Translations under genes and position numbers: made by a program
Notes under the pieces: model-generated
The model's input: the letters and a program-made list of their open reading frames with translations, nothing else
Databases searched by the model: none
Told to the model about the DNA's origin: nothing
Assembly: GCA_963726795.1 (NCBI GenBank)
Contig: CAVSDD010000008.1
Span: forward strand, 62,001 to 126,000
DNA length: 64,000 nt
From: Hyphomicrobium_A sp963726795
Lineage (GTDB): Bacteria; Pseudomonadota; Alphaproteobacteria; Rhizobiales; Hyphomicrobiaceae
Reading direction: 5' to 3'
Shown here: positions 1 through 8,295 of the stretch, piece after piece
Position numbering within the stretch: the stretch's first letter is position 1
How the letters are laid out: every line of letters starts with the position of its first letter

Positions 1-88
1 TTGTTCCAGGGGCGGAAGCAACCATATGATGGTGGCAGAAAATGGAACGGTCTCATCACGATGCGGCCGCAAACGGCTCGCGTGCTAA

Positions 89-111
89 CCTATCGAACGG
101 TGTGGTATAGG
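89..111. promoter_or_regulatory. weak inverted repeat ahead of zur-znuCB
   Basis: The short arms CCTAT (89-93) and ATAGG (107-111) flank 13 bases in the 144-bp leader of the zinc operon. A Zur operator would be expected about here because Zur usually represses its own zinc-uptake operon. The sequence does not match the AT-rich Zur consensus well, so this is only a positional guess. I see no convincing gene in positions 1-144 on either strand. Confidence 0.2.
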
Positions 112-144
112 ATTTCCCAATAGAAACGCTCGGGATGGAAATTG

Positions 145-648
145 ATGACTGAGGCTTCAGCAAAGCAAGCTGCCTCGCCTGCAGCGCCGAGCGATAAGCG
201 TTTGGCCAAGGCCGTCGAACGAGCAAGTCAGGCCTTCGAAGAGAAGAGCCTGCGTTTCACCAAGTTGCGTCAAGAGGTGTTCCAGGAGATCGCGGCGACC
301 TACACCTCGATTGGCGCCTACGACGTCCTCGCGCGTCTCGCCGAGAAGGGCACCCGCCTCGCTCCGATCTCGGTCTATCGCGCCATCGATGCGCTGCTGG
401 AAGCCGGCGTTATCCACCGCCTCGAAAGCAAGAATGCCTATTTCGCCTGCCGCCGGCTCGACCACACGTCGACAGGGCGGCGGCCGATCTTCCTGTCGTG
501 CGAGAAATGCAACGCCGTGCAGGAGGCCGACGCGGAGGGCATCTTCGAGACCATCGATCGGGTTTCGCGCACCGCGTCGTTCCAGCCCCGCGTGAAGTTC
601 GTAGAAGTTTCGGGGCTGTGCCGCGCCTGCGCTTCAAAAAAGGATTGA
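145..648 (+). CDS. zur: Fur-family zinc uptake regulator (Zur)
   Basis: This is a 167-residue Fur-family repressor, most likely Zur, which senses zinc and represses uptake genes. The N-terminal half is a winged helix (LRFTKLRQEVFQEI, then a recognition helix around APISVYRAIDAL). The C-terminal half holds two CxxC pairs (CEKC and CRAC) that form the structural zinc site of the family. The ATG at 145 is preferred over the TTG directly before it (142), with a GGATGGAA stretch upstream. The gene is 7 bp upstream of znuC, so it lies in the zinc ABC operon, and this context is the main reason to call it Zur rather than Fur, Irr or PerR. No znuA is visible in this window. Confidence 0.85.
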   Translation: MTEASAKQAASPAAPSDKRLAKAVERASQAFEEKSLRFTKLRQEVFQEIAATYTSIGAYDVLARLAEKGTRLAPISVYRAIDALLEAGVIHRLESKNAYFACRRLDHTSTGRRPIFLSCEKCNAVQEADAEGIFETIDRVSRTASFQPRVKFVEVSGLCRACASKKD

Positions 649-655
649 AGGGCCG

Positions 656-1564
656 ATGGCCGGTGAGAAACGGCGAGCGGCGTCCGGTGTCGGGGACGCA
701 CGCGGGCAGCATCATGAGCATGGCTCCGATTGCCGAGCGGCCCCTGGCGAGGCGTGCGCGCACAAGCAGCACCACAAGCAAATTGCCGACTTCGATCTAA
801 ACGCTCTGATTTCGGCTCGCGGGCTCGTCGTCGTTCGCAACGGCCGCGAGCTTCTGTTGGACATCGATATCGATATCGCGCCGCGCGAGATCGTCACCAT
901 CGTAGGTCCCAACGGCGCCGGCAAGACCACGCTGGTCCGTGTCCTGCTCGGGCTCGAGAAGCCCGATCGGGGCACTGTCCGCAGGCGCAAGGATTTGCGC
1001 GTCGGTTACGTGCCGCAACGCTTCGACGTCGATCCGGTCATCCCGATGACGGTCGAGCGCTTTTTGACGTTGGGCGGAGAGGCGACGCCCGAAGCCATCG
1101 CCGGCATCCTGCGCGAGGTCAACGCGCCCCACACGCGCACGCAGCAGCTGAGCCAGCTTTCCGGCGGAGAGCTGCAGCGCGTTCTGCTCGCCCGCGCGCT
1201 CCTTCGCCGCCCCGACTTGCTCGTGCTCGATGAGCCGGTGCAGGGCGTCGACTACGCCGGTGAAGCCGAGCTCTACAACCTGATCGCGCGCCTGCGCGAT
1301 GAGCATGGGTTCGGCGTGCTGCTCGTCTCACACGATCTCCACATCGTCATGGCGCGCAGCGACCGTGTCATTTGTCTCAATCGCCACGTGTGCTGCTCGG
1401 GTGTGCCCGAGACCGTGGCGCAGCATCCAGCCTACGTTCGCCTGTTTGGTACGCAGGAAGCGCGCGAGCTCGCCGTCTACCGCCATCACCACGACCATAG
1501 CCACGACATCGCCGGCCAGCCGCAGCCGCCGGAGACGACGCCCGGAGAAACCGAAGGTGCTTGA
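656..1564 (+). CDS. znuC: Zinc ABC transporter ATP-binding protein ZnuC
   Basis: Cytoplasmic ATPase of the ZnuABC high-affinity zinc importer. The ABC motifs are complete: Walker A GPNGAGKTT at about 84-92, Q-loop VGYVPQR near 116-122, signature LSGGELQ near 168-174, Walker B LLVLDEP near 188-194 and H-loop VSHD. At about 300 residues it is longer than usual because of a roughly 45-residue N-terminal extension rich in His/Cys (HHEHGSDC, HKQHH) and a C-terminal tail containing HHHDHSHD. These may bind zinc, which is an inference. It starts 7 bp after zur and overlaps the start of znuB by 8 bp, indicating translational coupling. The ATG at 656 fits the operon spacing, but a later start without the His-rich extension cannot be ruled out. 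Confidence 0.9.
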   Translation: MAGEKRRAASGVGDARGQHHEHGSDCRAAPGEACAHKQHHKQIADFDLNALISARGLVVVRNGRELLLDIDIDIAPREIVTIVGPNGAGKTTLVRVLLGLEKPDRGTVRRRKDLRVGYVPQRFDVDPVIPMTVERFLTLGGEATPEAIAGILREVNAPHTRTQQLSQLSGGELQRVLLARALLRRPDLLVLDEPVQGVDYAGEAELYNLIARLRDEHGFGVLLVSHDLHIVMARSDRVICLNRHVCCSGVPETVAQHPAYVRLFGTQEARELAVYRHHHDHSHDIAGQPQPPETTPGETEGA

Positions 1565-2354
1565 GCCTTTCTTCCTGCGCGCGCTCGTGGCCGGTCTGGC
1601 GCTGGCTGTCATTGCAGCCCCGCTCGGCTGCTTCGTCGTATGGCAGCGCATGGCCTACTTCGGCGAGACGGTGGCGCAGGCGAGCCTCATCGGAGTTGCC
1701 TTGGGGCTGGGATTGCAGTTCGACATTACTTTCGGCGTCCTGCTGGTTGCCGTCGTGATCGCGCTACTGCTCATCTGGTTCAGCCGGCAGCAGATCGTCG
1801 CCCGCGATTCAGTGCTCGGTCTGTTGCACCACGCCGCGCTCGCCGCCGGTGTCATCGCCATGTCGATGCTGAAAGGTCCCCCCGTCGATCTCGTCGGCTT
1901 CCTGTTCGGCGACGTTTTTGCAGTGACGACCCATGACATTGCCTGGATCGTGGGTGGAGGCGTGCTCGTTCTGGCCGCCGTTGCCTGGCTCTGGCAGCCG
2001 CTGTTGCGCCTCGCCGTCCACGAGGAGCTTGCGGCCGCCGAGGGCGTCGAGCGCCGGTGGGTCAGCGGCGTGTTCACGCTGTTGCTCGCCGTGACCATCG
2101 CGGTCGCCATGAAAATCGTCGGCGTGCTGCTGGTCATGGCCTTTCTGGTGGTGCCGGCCGTCGCGGCGCGCCCCCTGGCCGGGACGCCCGAGCGCATGGT
2201 CATCCTCACCGCGCTGGTCGCGATCGCTAGCGTACTTATAGGGCTGTGGCTCTCGGCCAGCGTCAATTCACCCGGAGGCCCGTCGATCGTTCTTGTCATG
2301 GCGCTGGCGGCGGGCCTGTCCCTGACCGCCGCATCCCTGAAACGGGCACGATAA
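1557..2354 (+). CDS. znuB: Zinc ABC transporter permease ZnuB
   Basis: Inner-membrane permease of the ZnuABC importer, ABC-3 family. It is about 265 residues with eight or so hydrophobic segments, starting at LEPFFLRALVAGLALAVIAA and including the conserved region GVLLVMAFLVVPAVAARPLA near the C-terminus. I chose GTG at 1557, which overlaps the znuC stop by 8 bp. The same frame is open to 1299, but the upstream part is out-of-frame znuC sequence and is Ser/Arg-rich rather than membrane-like. With zur and znuC it forms a three-gene operon. The substrate-binding znuA must lie elsewhere, often divergent and just outside this window. Confidence 0.9.
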   Translation: MLEPFFLRALVAGLALAVIAAPLGCFVVWQRMAYFGETVAQASLIGVALGLGLQFDITFGVLLVAVVIALLLIWFSRQQIVARDSVLGLLHHAALAAGVIAMSMLKGPPVDLVGFLFGDVFAVTTHDIAWIVGGGVLVLAAVAWLWQPLLRLAVHEELAAAEGVERRWVSGVFTLLLAVTIAVAMKIVGVLLVMAFLVVPAVAARPLAGTPERMVILTALVAIASVLIGLWLSASVNSPGGPSIVLVMALAAGLSLTAASLKRAR

Positions 2355-2412
2355 CGAGGCTTTAGCCGTCGAGCCTCTGGCCAAGGCTTTGGCGCTGGAA
2401 TAGGTATCTGTC

Positions 2413-3705
2413 ATGGCCCAGGGAAGCGCCAACATGCAGCCTGCCGCTCCAGATCTCATTACCCCGCGGCGTCAATCGCGTGCGGTCGCGGTGGCCGACG
2501 TGATTGTCGGCGGCACAGCACCCGTCGTTGTGCAATCCATGACCAACACGGACACCGCCGACATCGCCGGTACGGTCAAGCAGGTTGCGGCGCTTGCCCG
2601 CGCAGGCTCGGAGCTGGTGCGCATCACCGTTGATCGCGATGAAGCGGCCAAGGCCGTTCCCCACATTCGCGACGGGCTTGCCGCGCTAGGCGTGCGCGTG
2701 CCCCTCATCGGCGACTTTCACTACAACGGCCACAAGCTGCTGACCGAGTATCCCGCTGCCGCCGAAGCGCTCGACAAGTACCGCATCAATCCGGGCAACG
2801 TCGGCTTCAAGGACAAGAAGGATAAGCAGTTCGCCACGATCATCGAGATCGCGCTGCGGCTCGGCAAGGTCGTGCGTATCGGCGTCAACTGGGGCTCGCT
2901 CGACCAGGAGCTGCTAACACGTCTGATGGACGAGAACGCGCTATCGCCTTCGCCCCTGGATGCGCGTGCCGTGATGCACGAGGCAATCGTGCAATCCGCG
3001 CTTTTGTCGGCGGAACGTGCCGAAGAGCTTGGGCTCGGCGGCGATCGCATCATTCTCTCCGCCAAGGTCTCCGCGGTGCAGGATCTCGTGGCCGTGTATG
3101 CCAAGCTCGCGGCGCGCAGCACGTACGCGCTCCACGTCGGCCTCACCGAAGCCGGCATGGGCTCCAAGGGCATCGTCGCCTCCACGGCCGGCATCGGCAT
3201 CCTGCTTCAGGGCGGGATCGGCGACACGATCCGAGTCTCGCTCACACCCGATCCGGGCGGCGATCGCACGCTTGAGGTCAAGGTCGCGCAGGAGATCCTG
3301 CAGACGATGGGACTGCGCTCCTTCGTGCCGGTCGTCGCCGCGTGCCCGGGCTGCGGGCGCACGACATCGACGGTGTTCCAGGAGCTCGCGAGCGACATTC
3401 AAGAGATGATCCGCACGCGCATGCCCGAGTGGCGCCGGAGCTACCCCGGGGTCGAGACAATGACGGTGGCGGTAATGGGCTGCATCGTTAACGGACCGGG
3501 TGAATCCAAGCACGCCGACATCGGAATATCGCTGCCCGGGACCGGAGAAACGCCCGCCGCGCCCATTTTCATCGATGGAAAAAAGGCCATGACGCTGCGC
3601 GGCCCGAATATTGCCTCTGAATTCAAGCAGATTGTGGAGGACTATATTGAGCGGCGATTCGGGCCAAACTCGGCCGGATCGGATACGCAACGGAGGACGG
3701 CCTAA
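2413..3705 (+). CDS. ispG: 4-hydroxy-3-methylbut-2-en-1-yl diphosphate synthase (IspG/GcpE)
   Basis: IspG catalyses the penultimate step of the MEP isoprenoid pathway, reducing MEcPP to HMBPP with a [4Fe-4S] cluster. The protein is 430 residues. The N-terminal TIM-barrel part includes VVVQSMTNTDTADI and IGDFHYNGH, and the C-terminal cluster domain has the cysteines in ACPGCGRT and the MGCIVNGPGE motif. ATG at 2413 gives an N-terminus of usual length. It follows znuB by 58 bp on the same strand but is functionally unrelated. The polyprenyl synthase at 5143-6042 uses the downstream products of the same pathway. Confidence 0.97.
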   Translation: MAQGSANMQPAAPDLITPRRQSRAVAVADVIVGGTAPVVVQSMTNTDTADIAGTVKQVAALARAGSELVRITVDRDEAAKAVPHIRDGLAALGVRVPLIGDFHYNGHKLLTEYPAAAEALDKYRINPGNVGFKDKKDKQFATIIEIALRLGKVVRIGVNWGSLDQELLTRLMDENALSPSPLDARAVMHEAIVQSALLSAERAEELGLGGDRIILSAKVSAVQDLVAVYAKLAARSTYALHVGLTEAGMGSKGIVASTAGIGILLQGGIGDTIRVSLTPDPGGDRTLEVKVAQEILQTMGLRSFVPVVAACPGCGRTTSTVFQELASDIQEMIRTRMPEWRRSYPGVETMTVAVMGCIVNGPGESKHADIGISLPGTGETPAAPIFIDGKKAMTLRGPNIASEFKQIVEDYIERRFGPNSAGSDTQRRTA

Positions 3706-3732
3706 AGGAAATGGCCTTTGGGAAACGAGACA

Positions 3733-4257
3733 ATGATAAAAAAGGCAATGACAAAAAATCGACGCCTTAACTCGTTGCTGCCCAACCTGCCGGTCTTCGC
3801 TCTGCTGGCCGGGGTGGCTGCGTGCTCGACCGCGTCCTCGCTTCCCGACGTCGACCGCGTGTTCCTCTCAGCTGCTGGCAACTGGGATCGCAATCGCGAC
3901 GGCATCGTTACGTGCGATGAATGGCGCGCTTACGCCGGCGAGCTCTTCGACAGCGCAGACGCCAATCACGACGGCTTCGTCGATGCGACCGAATACGCCA
4001 AGATCGTCGCCACGGACCGCATGTTCCAGACGGTCGACCTGCGCTACTACGACACCGATGGCGACGGCAAACTCTCGCGCACCGAGTTTGTCGACAAACC
4101 AAACCGCGCCTTCGCCCTGCTGGACAAGACGAACCAGTGCAAGCTCAACGCCGACCAGGTCGCGGGCGCGCGTGCTCATACCGAGCAGGTGTTTGATACG
4201 AAGAAGGCGGAGTCGGGCGATCCGCGCGAGAAGTCGATCCCCGGCGTCAAGCAATAG
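3733..4257 (+). CDS. EF-hand domain lipoprotein
   Basis: Predicted exported calcium-binding protein of 174 residues with no assigned role. Residues 1-31 form a lipoprotein-type signal (hydrophobic VFALLAGVAA followed by Cys31). Three EF-hand-like loops follow: DRNRDGIVTCDE (about 52-63), DANHDGFVDATE (76-87) and DTDGDGKLSRTE (107-118). All three keep Asp at positions 1, 3 and 5 (Asn at 3 in the first two) and Glu at 12, so Ca2+ binding is likely. The frame is open to a TTG at 3718. I chose ATG 3733 because it gives a compact basic n-region (MIKKAMTKNRR). It lies 27 bp behind ispG, with no sign of a functional link. Confidence 0.75.
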   Translation: MIKKAMTKNRRLNSLLPNLPVFALLAGVAACSTASSLPDVDRVFLSAAGNWDRNRDGIVTCDEWRAYAGELFDSADANHDGFVDATEYAKIVATDRMFQTVDLRYYDTDGDGKLSRTEFVDKPNRAFALLDKTNQCKLNADQVAGARAHTEQVFDTKKAESGDPREKSIPGVKQ

Positions 4258-4402
4258 GCAACGTGCTTGGGCCGCCATCTTGGCGTGCGCCCAGGCCGAG
4301 CCAGCTGCATTAGCCACCTCGGGAACCCCAATCCGGGCAGTGCGTTACAGCCCCAGAGAGTAGGCGCGTCAGAGCCTGCAACAAGCAATCTCGGGGGATT
4401 TT

Positions 4403-5104
4403 CTGATAAATCGGTTTCTGGTCGCCGGCCTCATGGTCGGCTCGTGGTCGAGCTGTGTCCTTGCGGCTGATCTGGGCCCTTATGGCCCGCCGCCCCGCTA
4501 CGAGCGCGACTATGAGCCGGTGCGCGAGGCCGCTCTTGATTGGCAAGGCTTCTACGCCGGCGTGAACGGTGGATACGCTTGGGGCAATGACCACGCCGCA
4601 ACGTTGTCAGGCCCGGGCGGCGGCGTGACCTTCGGCAATCTCGCTCCCGACGGGTGGTTCGGCGGCGGCCAGTTTGGCTACAACGCGCAATTCAACCAGC
4701 TCGTGCTCGGCGTCGAGGCTGACTTGCAGGGAGGCGACATCAGCGACAGCACCCGCGGCTTTGGACCCACCACGGCGAACGTCGACATCAATTGGTTCTC
4801 AACCGTGCGCGGCAGGATCGGCTACGCGACGGGGCCTGCGCTTCTCTACGTCACCGGCGGTCTCGCGTTCGCCGACGTGGATTACAACGTCACCGCGCCC
4901 GGTGTTACGCTGAGCAAGAGCGACATCAAGACGGGCTATGTGCTCGGTGGCGGCGTTGAGTGGGCGTTCGACCCGAACTGGTCGGTCAAGACGGAGTATC
5001 TCTTCGTCGATCTTGGCAGCGAGACCGTGGGCAACGGCACCTTCGCCTCACGCACAGAGACGGATTTCCATACCGTGCGCGTCGGCCTCAACTACCGCTT
5101 CTGA
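4403..5104 (+). CDS. Omp25/Omp31-type outer-membrane beta-barrel protein
   Basis: Small eight-stranded outer-membrane barrel typical of Hyphomicrobiales. After a signal ending near VLAADLG come DWQGFYAGVNGGYAWG, a GGGQFGYNAQF strand, the VRGRIGYA motif and the C-terminal HTVRVGLNYRF ending in Phe, as expected for BAM recognition. The first ATG (4433) leaves only about ten residues of signal peptide. Extending upstream to CTG 4403 gives INRFLVAGLMVGSWSSCVLA, a proper signal sequence, with GGGGGA at 4393-4398 as ribosome-binding site. No ATG, GTG or TTG exists between the stop at 4361 and 4433, so the true start is either CTG 4403, ATA 4406 or the short ATG form. The function is structural or porin-like. 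Confidence 0.8.
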   Translation: MINRFLVAGLMVGSWSSCVLAADLGPYGPPPRYERDYEPVREAALDWQGFYAGVNGGYAWGNDHAATLSGPGGGVTFGNLAPDGWFGGGQFGYNAQFNQLVLGVEADLQGGDISDSTRGFGPTTANVDINWFSTVRGRIGYATGPALLYVTGGLAFADVDYNVTAPGVTLSKSDIKTGYVLGGGVEWAFDPNWSVKTEYLFVDLGSETVGNGTFASRTETDFHTVRVGLNYRF

Positions 5105-5142
5105 TTGTTGCTGCCGTATCCGAGCGCGCGCACCGGCGTCAG

Positions 5143-6042
5143 TCAGTGCGCGCGGCTTGCTGCAAAGCGCGCCGCCTCGGTCAGCGTCGCTGCCTTCACG
5201 CCGAAAGGCGATAGAGCCTCGATCGCGTTTTGCTCTGCTTGCGCCAAGCGGGCCTGGGCGCGCTCGACACCAAGCAGAGCCACCATTGTTGCCTTGCCCG
5301 CGTGGTGGTCCTTGCCGGTCGCCTTACCGACGGTACCGGCGTCGCCCTGCGCATCGAGCAGATCATCGGCGATCTGGAAGGCGAGGCCGAGCTCCTCACC
5401 GTACCGTCGCAGTGCTCGGCGTTCGACCACGCCAGCTTGTCCGAGTATCGCCCCGGCTTCGCACGCGCACGCGATGAGCGCGGCCGTTTTGAGAGCCTGA
5501 AGCTTCGACACGTGCTCGAGAGTCGGGTGCGCCGGCTCCTTGCGCTTTTCCGCCTCGAGGTCGAGCATCTGCCCCTCGACCATGCCCTTGCCGCCGGCAG
5601 CCTTGGCGAGCGCGGCGACGAGCTCGGTGCGAACGCCTGGGTCTGGGTGCGTTGCCGGCATCGCCACGATCTCGAATGCCAAGGTGAGCAACGCGTCTCC
5701 CGCTAGGATCGCCGTCCACTCGTCGTAAGCCTTGTGCACCGTCGGCTGACCCCGGCGCATGTCGTCATCGTCCATGGCGGGCAGATCGTCATGCGCAAGC
5801 GAGTAACAATGAACGCACTCAAATGCGGTGGCGACGTCCACCGCGGCGCTCGCCGGCAAGCCAAAAAGCGCTGCGCTCTCAATGACGAGAAAGGGGCGGA
5901 ACCGTTTTCCCCCGGCAAACAACGCGTGCCGCATCGCGCCACCGAGTCGCGTCGACTGTCCGGGGGCATGCTCGTTAATCAAAGCTTGCAGGCGTTGCCC
6001 GGTCAGATCTGCGGCCGTGGCAAGCCTTTGCACGAACGTCAT
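5143..6042 (-). CDS. ispA: Polyprenyl synthetase, farnesyl diphosphate synthase type
   Basis: Trans-prenyltransferase that condenses IPP with allylic diphosphates. The first Asp-rich motif (HDDLPAMDDDDMRRG, from about residue 84) has the DDxxxxD form seen in bacterial FPP/GGPP synthases. The second is FQIADDLLD in the C-terminal third. GGKRFRP near 44-50 is the IPP-binding region. At 299 residues the length fits IspA. Chain length cannot be decided here, and GGPP synthase is possible. It converges with the OMP gene and is divergent from mtgA, with 95 bp between the two start codons. Confidence 0.9.
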   Translation of the reverse strand: MTFVQRLATAADLTGQRLQALINEHAPGQSTRLGGAMRHALFAGGKRFRPFLVIESAALFGLPASAAVDVATAFECVHCYSLAHDDLPAMDDDDMRRGQPTVHKAYDEWTAILAGDALLTLAFEIVAMPATHPDPGVRTELVAALAKAAGGKGMVEGQMLDLEAEKRKEPAHPTLEHVSKLQALKTAALIACACEAGAILGQAGVVERRALRRYGEELGLAFQIADDLLDAQGDAGTVGKATGKDHHAGKATMVALLGVERAQARLAQAEQNAIEALSPFGVKAATLTEAARFAASRAH

Positions 6043-6137
6043 TGTCTGATTACCTTGGCCTCATCGCCGGTCTGACACATTGCGGTCGAGGGGGCACCGG
6101 CGCTGCGGATATAGCACCCGGGGCATAGAAGGACAGC

Positions 6138-7808
6138 ATGGACAGGGGCGACCCTCCTCCGCGCGCGACCGCTGAGTCAAAAGCCGAGCCGAAGAAGCCG
6201 GCGCCGGCCGACGGTAGCGTTCCTCTGCTCGCGGGCGAAGGGGCACCGTCTCCTTCCGACACGGGGGCTGCCGACGGGACACACATCGACGGAACCCCGC
6301 CAGAACTGCCACGAGGCGCGTCATCCGAGCAGACGCCGTGGCACCAAATGTTGCCGCCGGAAGGCTTGTCGGGAGATGCCGTGCCGTCTCCGCTATTGCC
6401 CGAATGCGCGGCGTCGGGACCTGAGCCGTCGACAGCGGCACAAGATGCCATCCCATCCGCAGATGGCATGTATGACGCGGCGTCTTTCGAAAACGTGCCG
6501 CTTCTCGACGCAACGCCCGAAGATCCCGTTCCCGAGGAATTTGCGCAGGAGCCTGAGCAGGCAGCAAAGCCGGCCGCTCCCGCGCCAGATGAGCAAGAAA
6601 GCTCGCCGCCGGAGCCGGTATTCGTCGCTCCTTACGCAGAGGCGCCGCAGCTGGTGCCAAGCGCTTCTCCGTTCGAGCGCAACGCGTCCGCGATGCCAGC
6701 CGAATTCGCACCGGAAGAATTCACGCTCCAACCTGATCGCGTCTCAACGCCCGCTGCGGAGCAAGACGTTTCGCGATCCGAACCGGGCGTCGTTGCGCCC
6801 TACCAAGAAGCAGCACCGCTTCGGGACGAACCGGCGCTTGATGTGCCAATCGAGGAAGCCGAGCGGGGCATCGAAGCACCTGCTCCTTTCGATTGGCGAG
6901 CCGGCACTGCATCGCCGGTCGCGGACGCAGGGTTCGTGCCTGCTCCTCAGTTGGAAAGCATCCCGGCCGCACCACCGCCCCGCTCTCACGAGCCCGGTCA
7001 GCAGGCTGTTGCGCAACCCATCCCGACAGAAGTGCACGACGGGACAGTCGAGGACGCGGCACCTGCTGCCGACATTGCGCCTTCTTACTCGCCGGCACGC
7101 ACCGGGGACAATTGGACCGCTGCGAAGTCGATCGGCGTTCGTGGTGCCAAAGTCGCGGCAATCGTGTTCAGCGCTTGGTTCGGCCTCGTCCTCTTCCTCA
7201 TCATCGCCTATCGCTTCGTCAATCCGCCGTTCTCGGCGCTCATGGCGCTGCAGTGGATGGGCGGCACGACCATCAATCAGCAGTGGGTGCCGCTCGAGGC
7301 TATGTCGCCCAACCTGATGCGCGCCGTCATCGCCTCGGAAGACGGACGCTTCTGCTCGCACTGGGGGATCGATTACGCGGAGTTAGCGGCAGCTATCAAG
7401 CGCGCCCCGGGAGGCACGCCGCGCGGCGCCAGCACGATTACCATGCAGGTGGCAAAGAACCTGTTCCTTTGGCCGGCAAAGAGCTACGTGCGCAAAGTGA
7501 TCGAGGTGCCGCTGACCTATGCGATCGAGCTGTTCTGGCCCAAGCGCCGCATCCTCGAGGTCTATCTGAATATCGCCGAATGGGGCCCGGGCATTTTCGG
7601 TGCGGAAGCCGCATCGCAGGCCCACTTTGGACGTTCGGCCGAGGAATTGAGCGCCCGCGAGGGGGCCCAGCTCGCGGTTGCACTGCCCAACCCCTTCACC
7701 CGCGATCCCGGCGATCCGGGGCCGTGGGCCGCGCGGCGCGCCTCCCTCATTCAGCGCCTTGCCGCCCGTGCCCCCGAGGAGGCGCGCTGTGTCGTAGCCG
7801 ACGAGTGA
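6138..7808 (+). CDS. mtgA: Monofunctional peptidoglycan transglycosylase MtgA with long N-terminal extension
   Basis: GT51 glycosyltransferase that polymerises lipid II into glycan strands at the inner membrane. The catalytic domain (about 360-550) is complete: VIASEDGRFCSHWGID with the catalytic Glu, GASTITMQVAKNLFLW, then KRRILEVYLNIAEWGPGIFG. One membrane segment (VFSAWFGLVLFLIIAYRFV) lies near 343-361. The oddity is residues 1-335: a Pro/Ala/Glu-rich, probably disordered cytoplasmic region with no domain I recognise. Typical MtgA is about 230 residues, so this is more than twice the usual length. The reading frame is continuous and the extension contains repeated acidic patches (EEFAQEPEQAAKP, PPEPVFVAPYAEAP, EPGVVAPYQEA). 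An upstream gene fused to mtgA is the alternative reading. ATG 6138 is the first good start. Confidence 0.88.
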   Translation: MDRGDPPPRATAESKAEPKKPAPADGSVPLLAGEGAPSPSDTGAADGTHIDGTPPELPRGASSEQTPWHQMLPPEGLSGDAVPSPLLPECAASGPEPSTAAQDAIPSADGMYDAASFENVPLLDATPEDPVPEEFAQEPEQAAKPAAPAPDEQESSPPEPVFVAPYAEAPQLVPSASPFERNASAMPAEFAPEEFTLQPDRVSTPAAEQDVSRSEPGVVAPYQEAAPLRDEPALDVPIEEAERGIEAPAPFDWRAGTASPVADAGFVPAPQLESIPAAPPPRSHEPGQQAVAQPIPTEVHDGTVEDAAPAADIAPSYSPARTGDNWTAAKSIGVRGAKVAAIVFSAWFGLVLFLIIAYRFVNPPFSALMALQWMGGTTINQQWVPLEAMSPNLMRAVIASEDGRFCSHWGIDYAELAAAIKRAPGGTPRGASTITMQVAKNLFLWPAKSYVRKVIEVPLTYAIELFWPKRRILEVYLNIAEWGPGIFGAEAASQAHFGRSAEELSAREGAQLAVALPNPFTRDPGDPGPWAARRASLIQRLAARAPEEARCVVADE

Positions 7809-7965
7809 CCTCCGATGGCGGTCCCTTGGCATTCGCTGGAGTTTGTGAGTATAACGCGCGCCGAGAGTGCCGGCCAACTTGAGGCCCGGTAGGGATTAAG
7901 GGCACCAAAACCGGCTGACCGGACGTGGTCCCTCGACCCGCATAGATCTATGGAGTTTTCCTGAG

Positions 7966-8152
7966 ATGGCCGTTCCGCGCAAGAAAGTGTCGCCGATGAA
8001 GCGAGGCTTCCGCCGCTCGCATGACTCGCTCACGGCGCCCGCATACGTCGAGGACAAGGAGTTCTGGTGAGCGTCGCCGGCCGCACCATATCGATCTCAA
8101 GACCGGCAAATACCGTGGCCGCCAGATCCTGGAACCGAAGACGGACGCTTGA
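7966..8152 (+). CDS. rpmF: 50S ribosomal protein L32, broken by a one-base insertion
   Basis: L32 of the large ribosomal subunit. From ATG 7966 the frame reads MAVPRKKVSPMKRGFRRS, then continues to AYVEDKEFW and stops at TGA 8068-8070. One frame over, translation carries on as SGERRRPHHIDLKTGKYRG and ends PKTDA with TGA at 8150-8152, exactly the C-terminal half of an alphaproteobacterial L32. Deleting one of the two Ts at 8062-8063 (GAGTTCTGG to GAGTCTGG) joins the halves into a normal 61-residue protein. I see no slippery site or frameshift signal, so a sequencing error is more likely than programmed frameshifting or true inactivation. It lies downstream of mtgA on the same strand. Confidence 0.85.
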
Positions 8153-8295
8153 GACCGGCGCGCGGCATTCTGAGCTAGCGAAGTCCTGTTTCGGCGTTGC
8201 AGCGGCAAGGTCGGCATGGCAAAAGTCGCTGTGTGGGGCCAGCCACGGTCCTCTGGCACGGTCCACTGCCAGGGCCATTGGGAAGGGAAACGCCT

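Noticed and set aside
1..60. possible divergent znuA start on the minus strand
   Set aside because: The available reading (MVASAPGT from position 25) is too short and has no signal peptide or ribosome-binding site to support it.
8055..8075. programmed ribosomal frameshift in rpmF
   Set aside because: No slippery heptamer, internal Shine-Dalgarno or downstream pseudoknot is visible; L32 is not known to use recoding.
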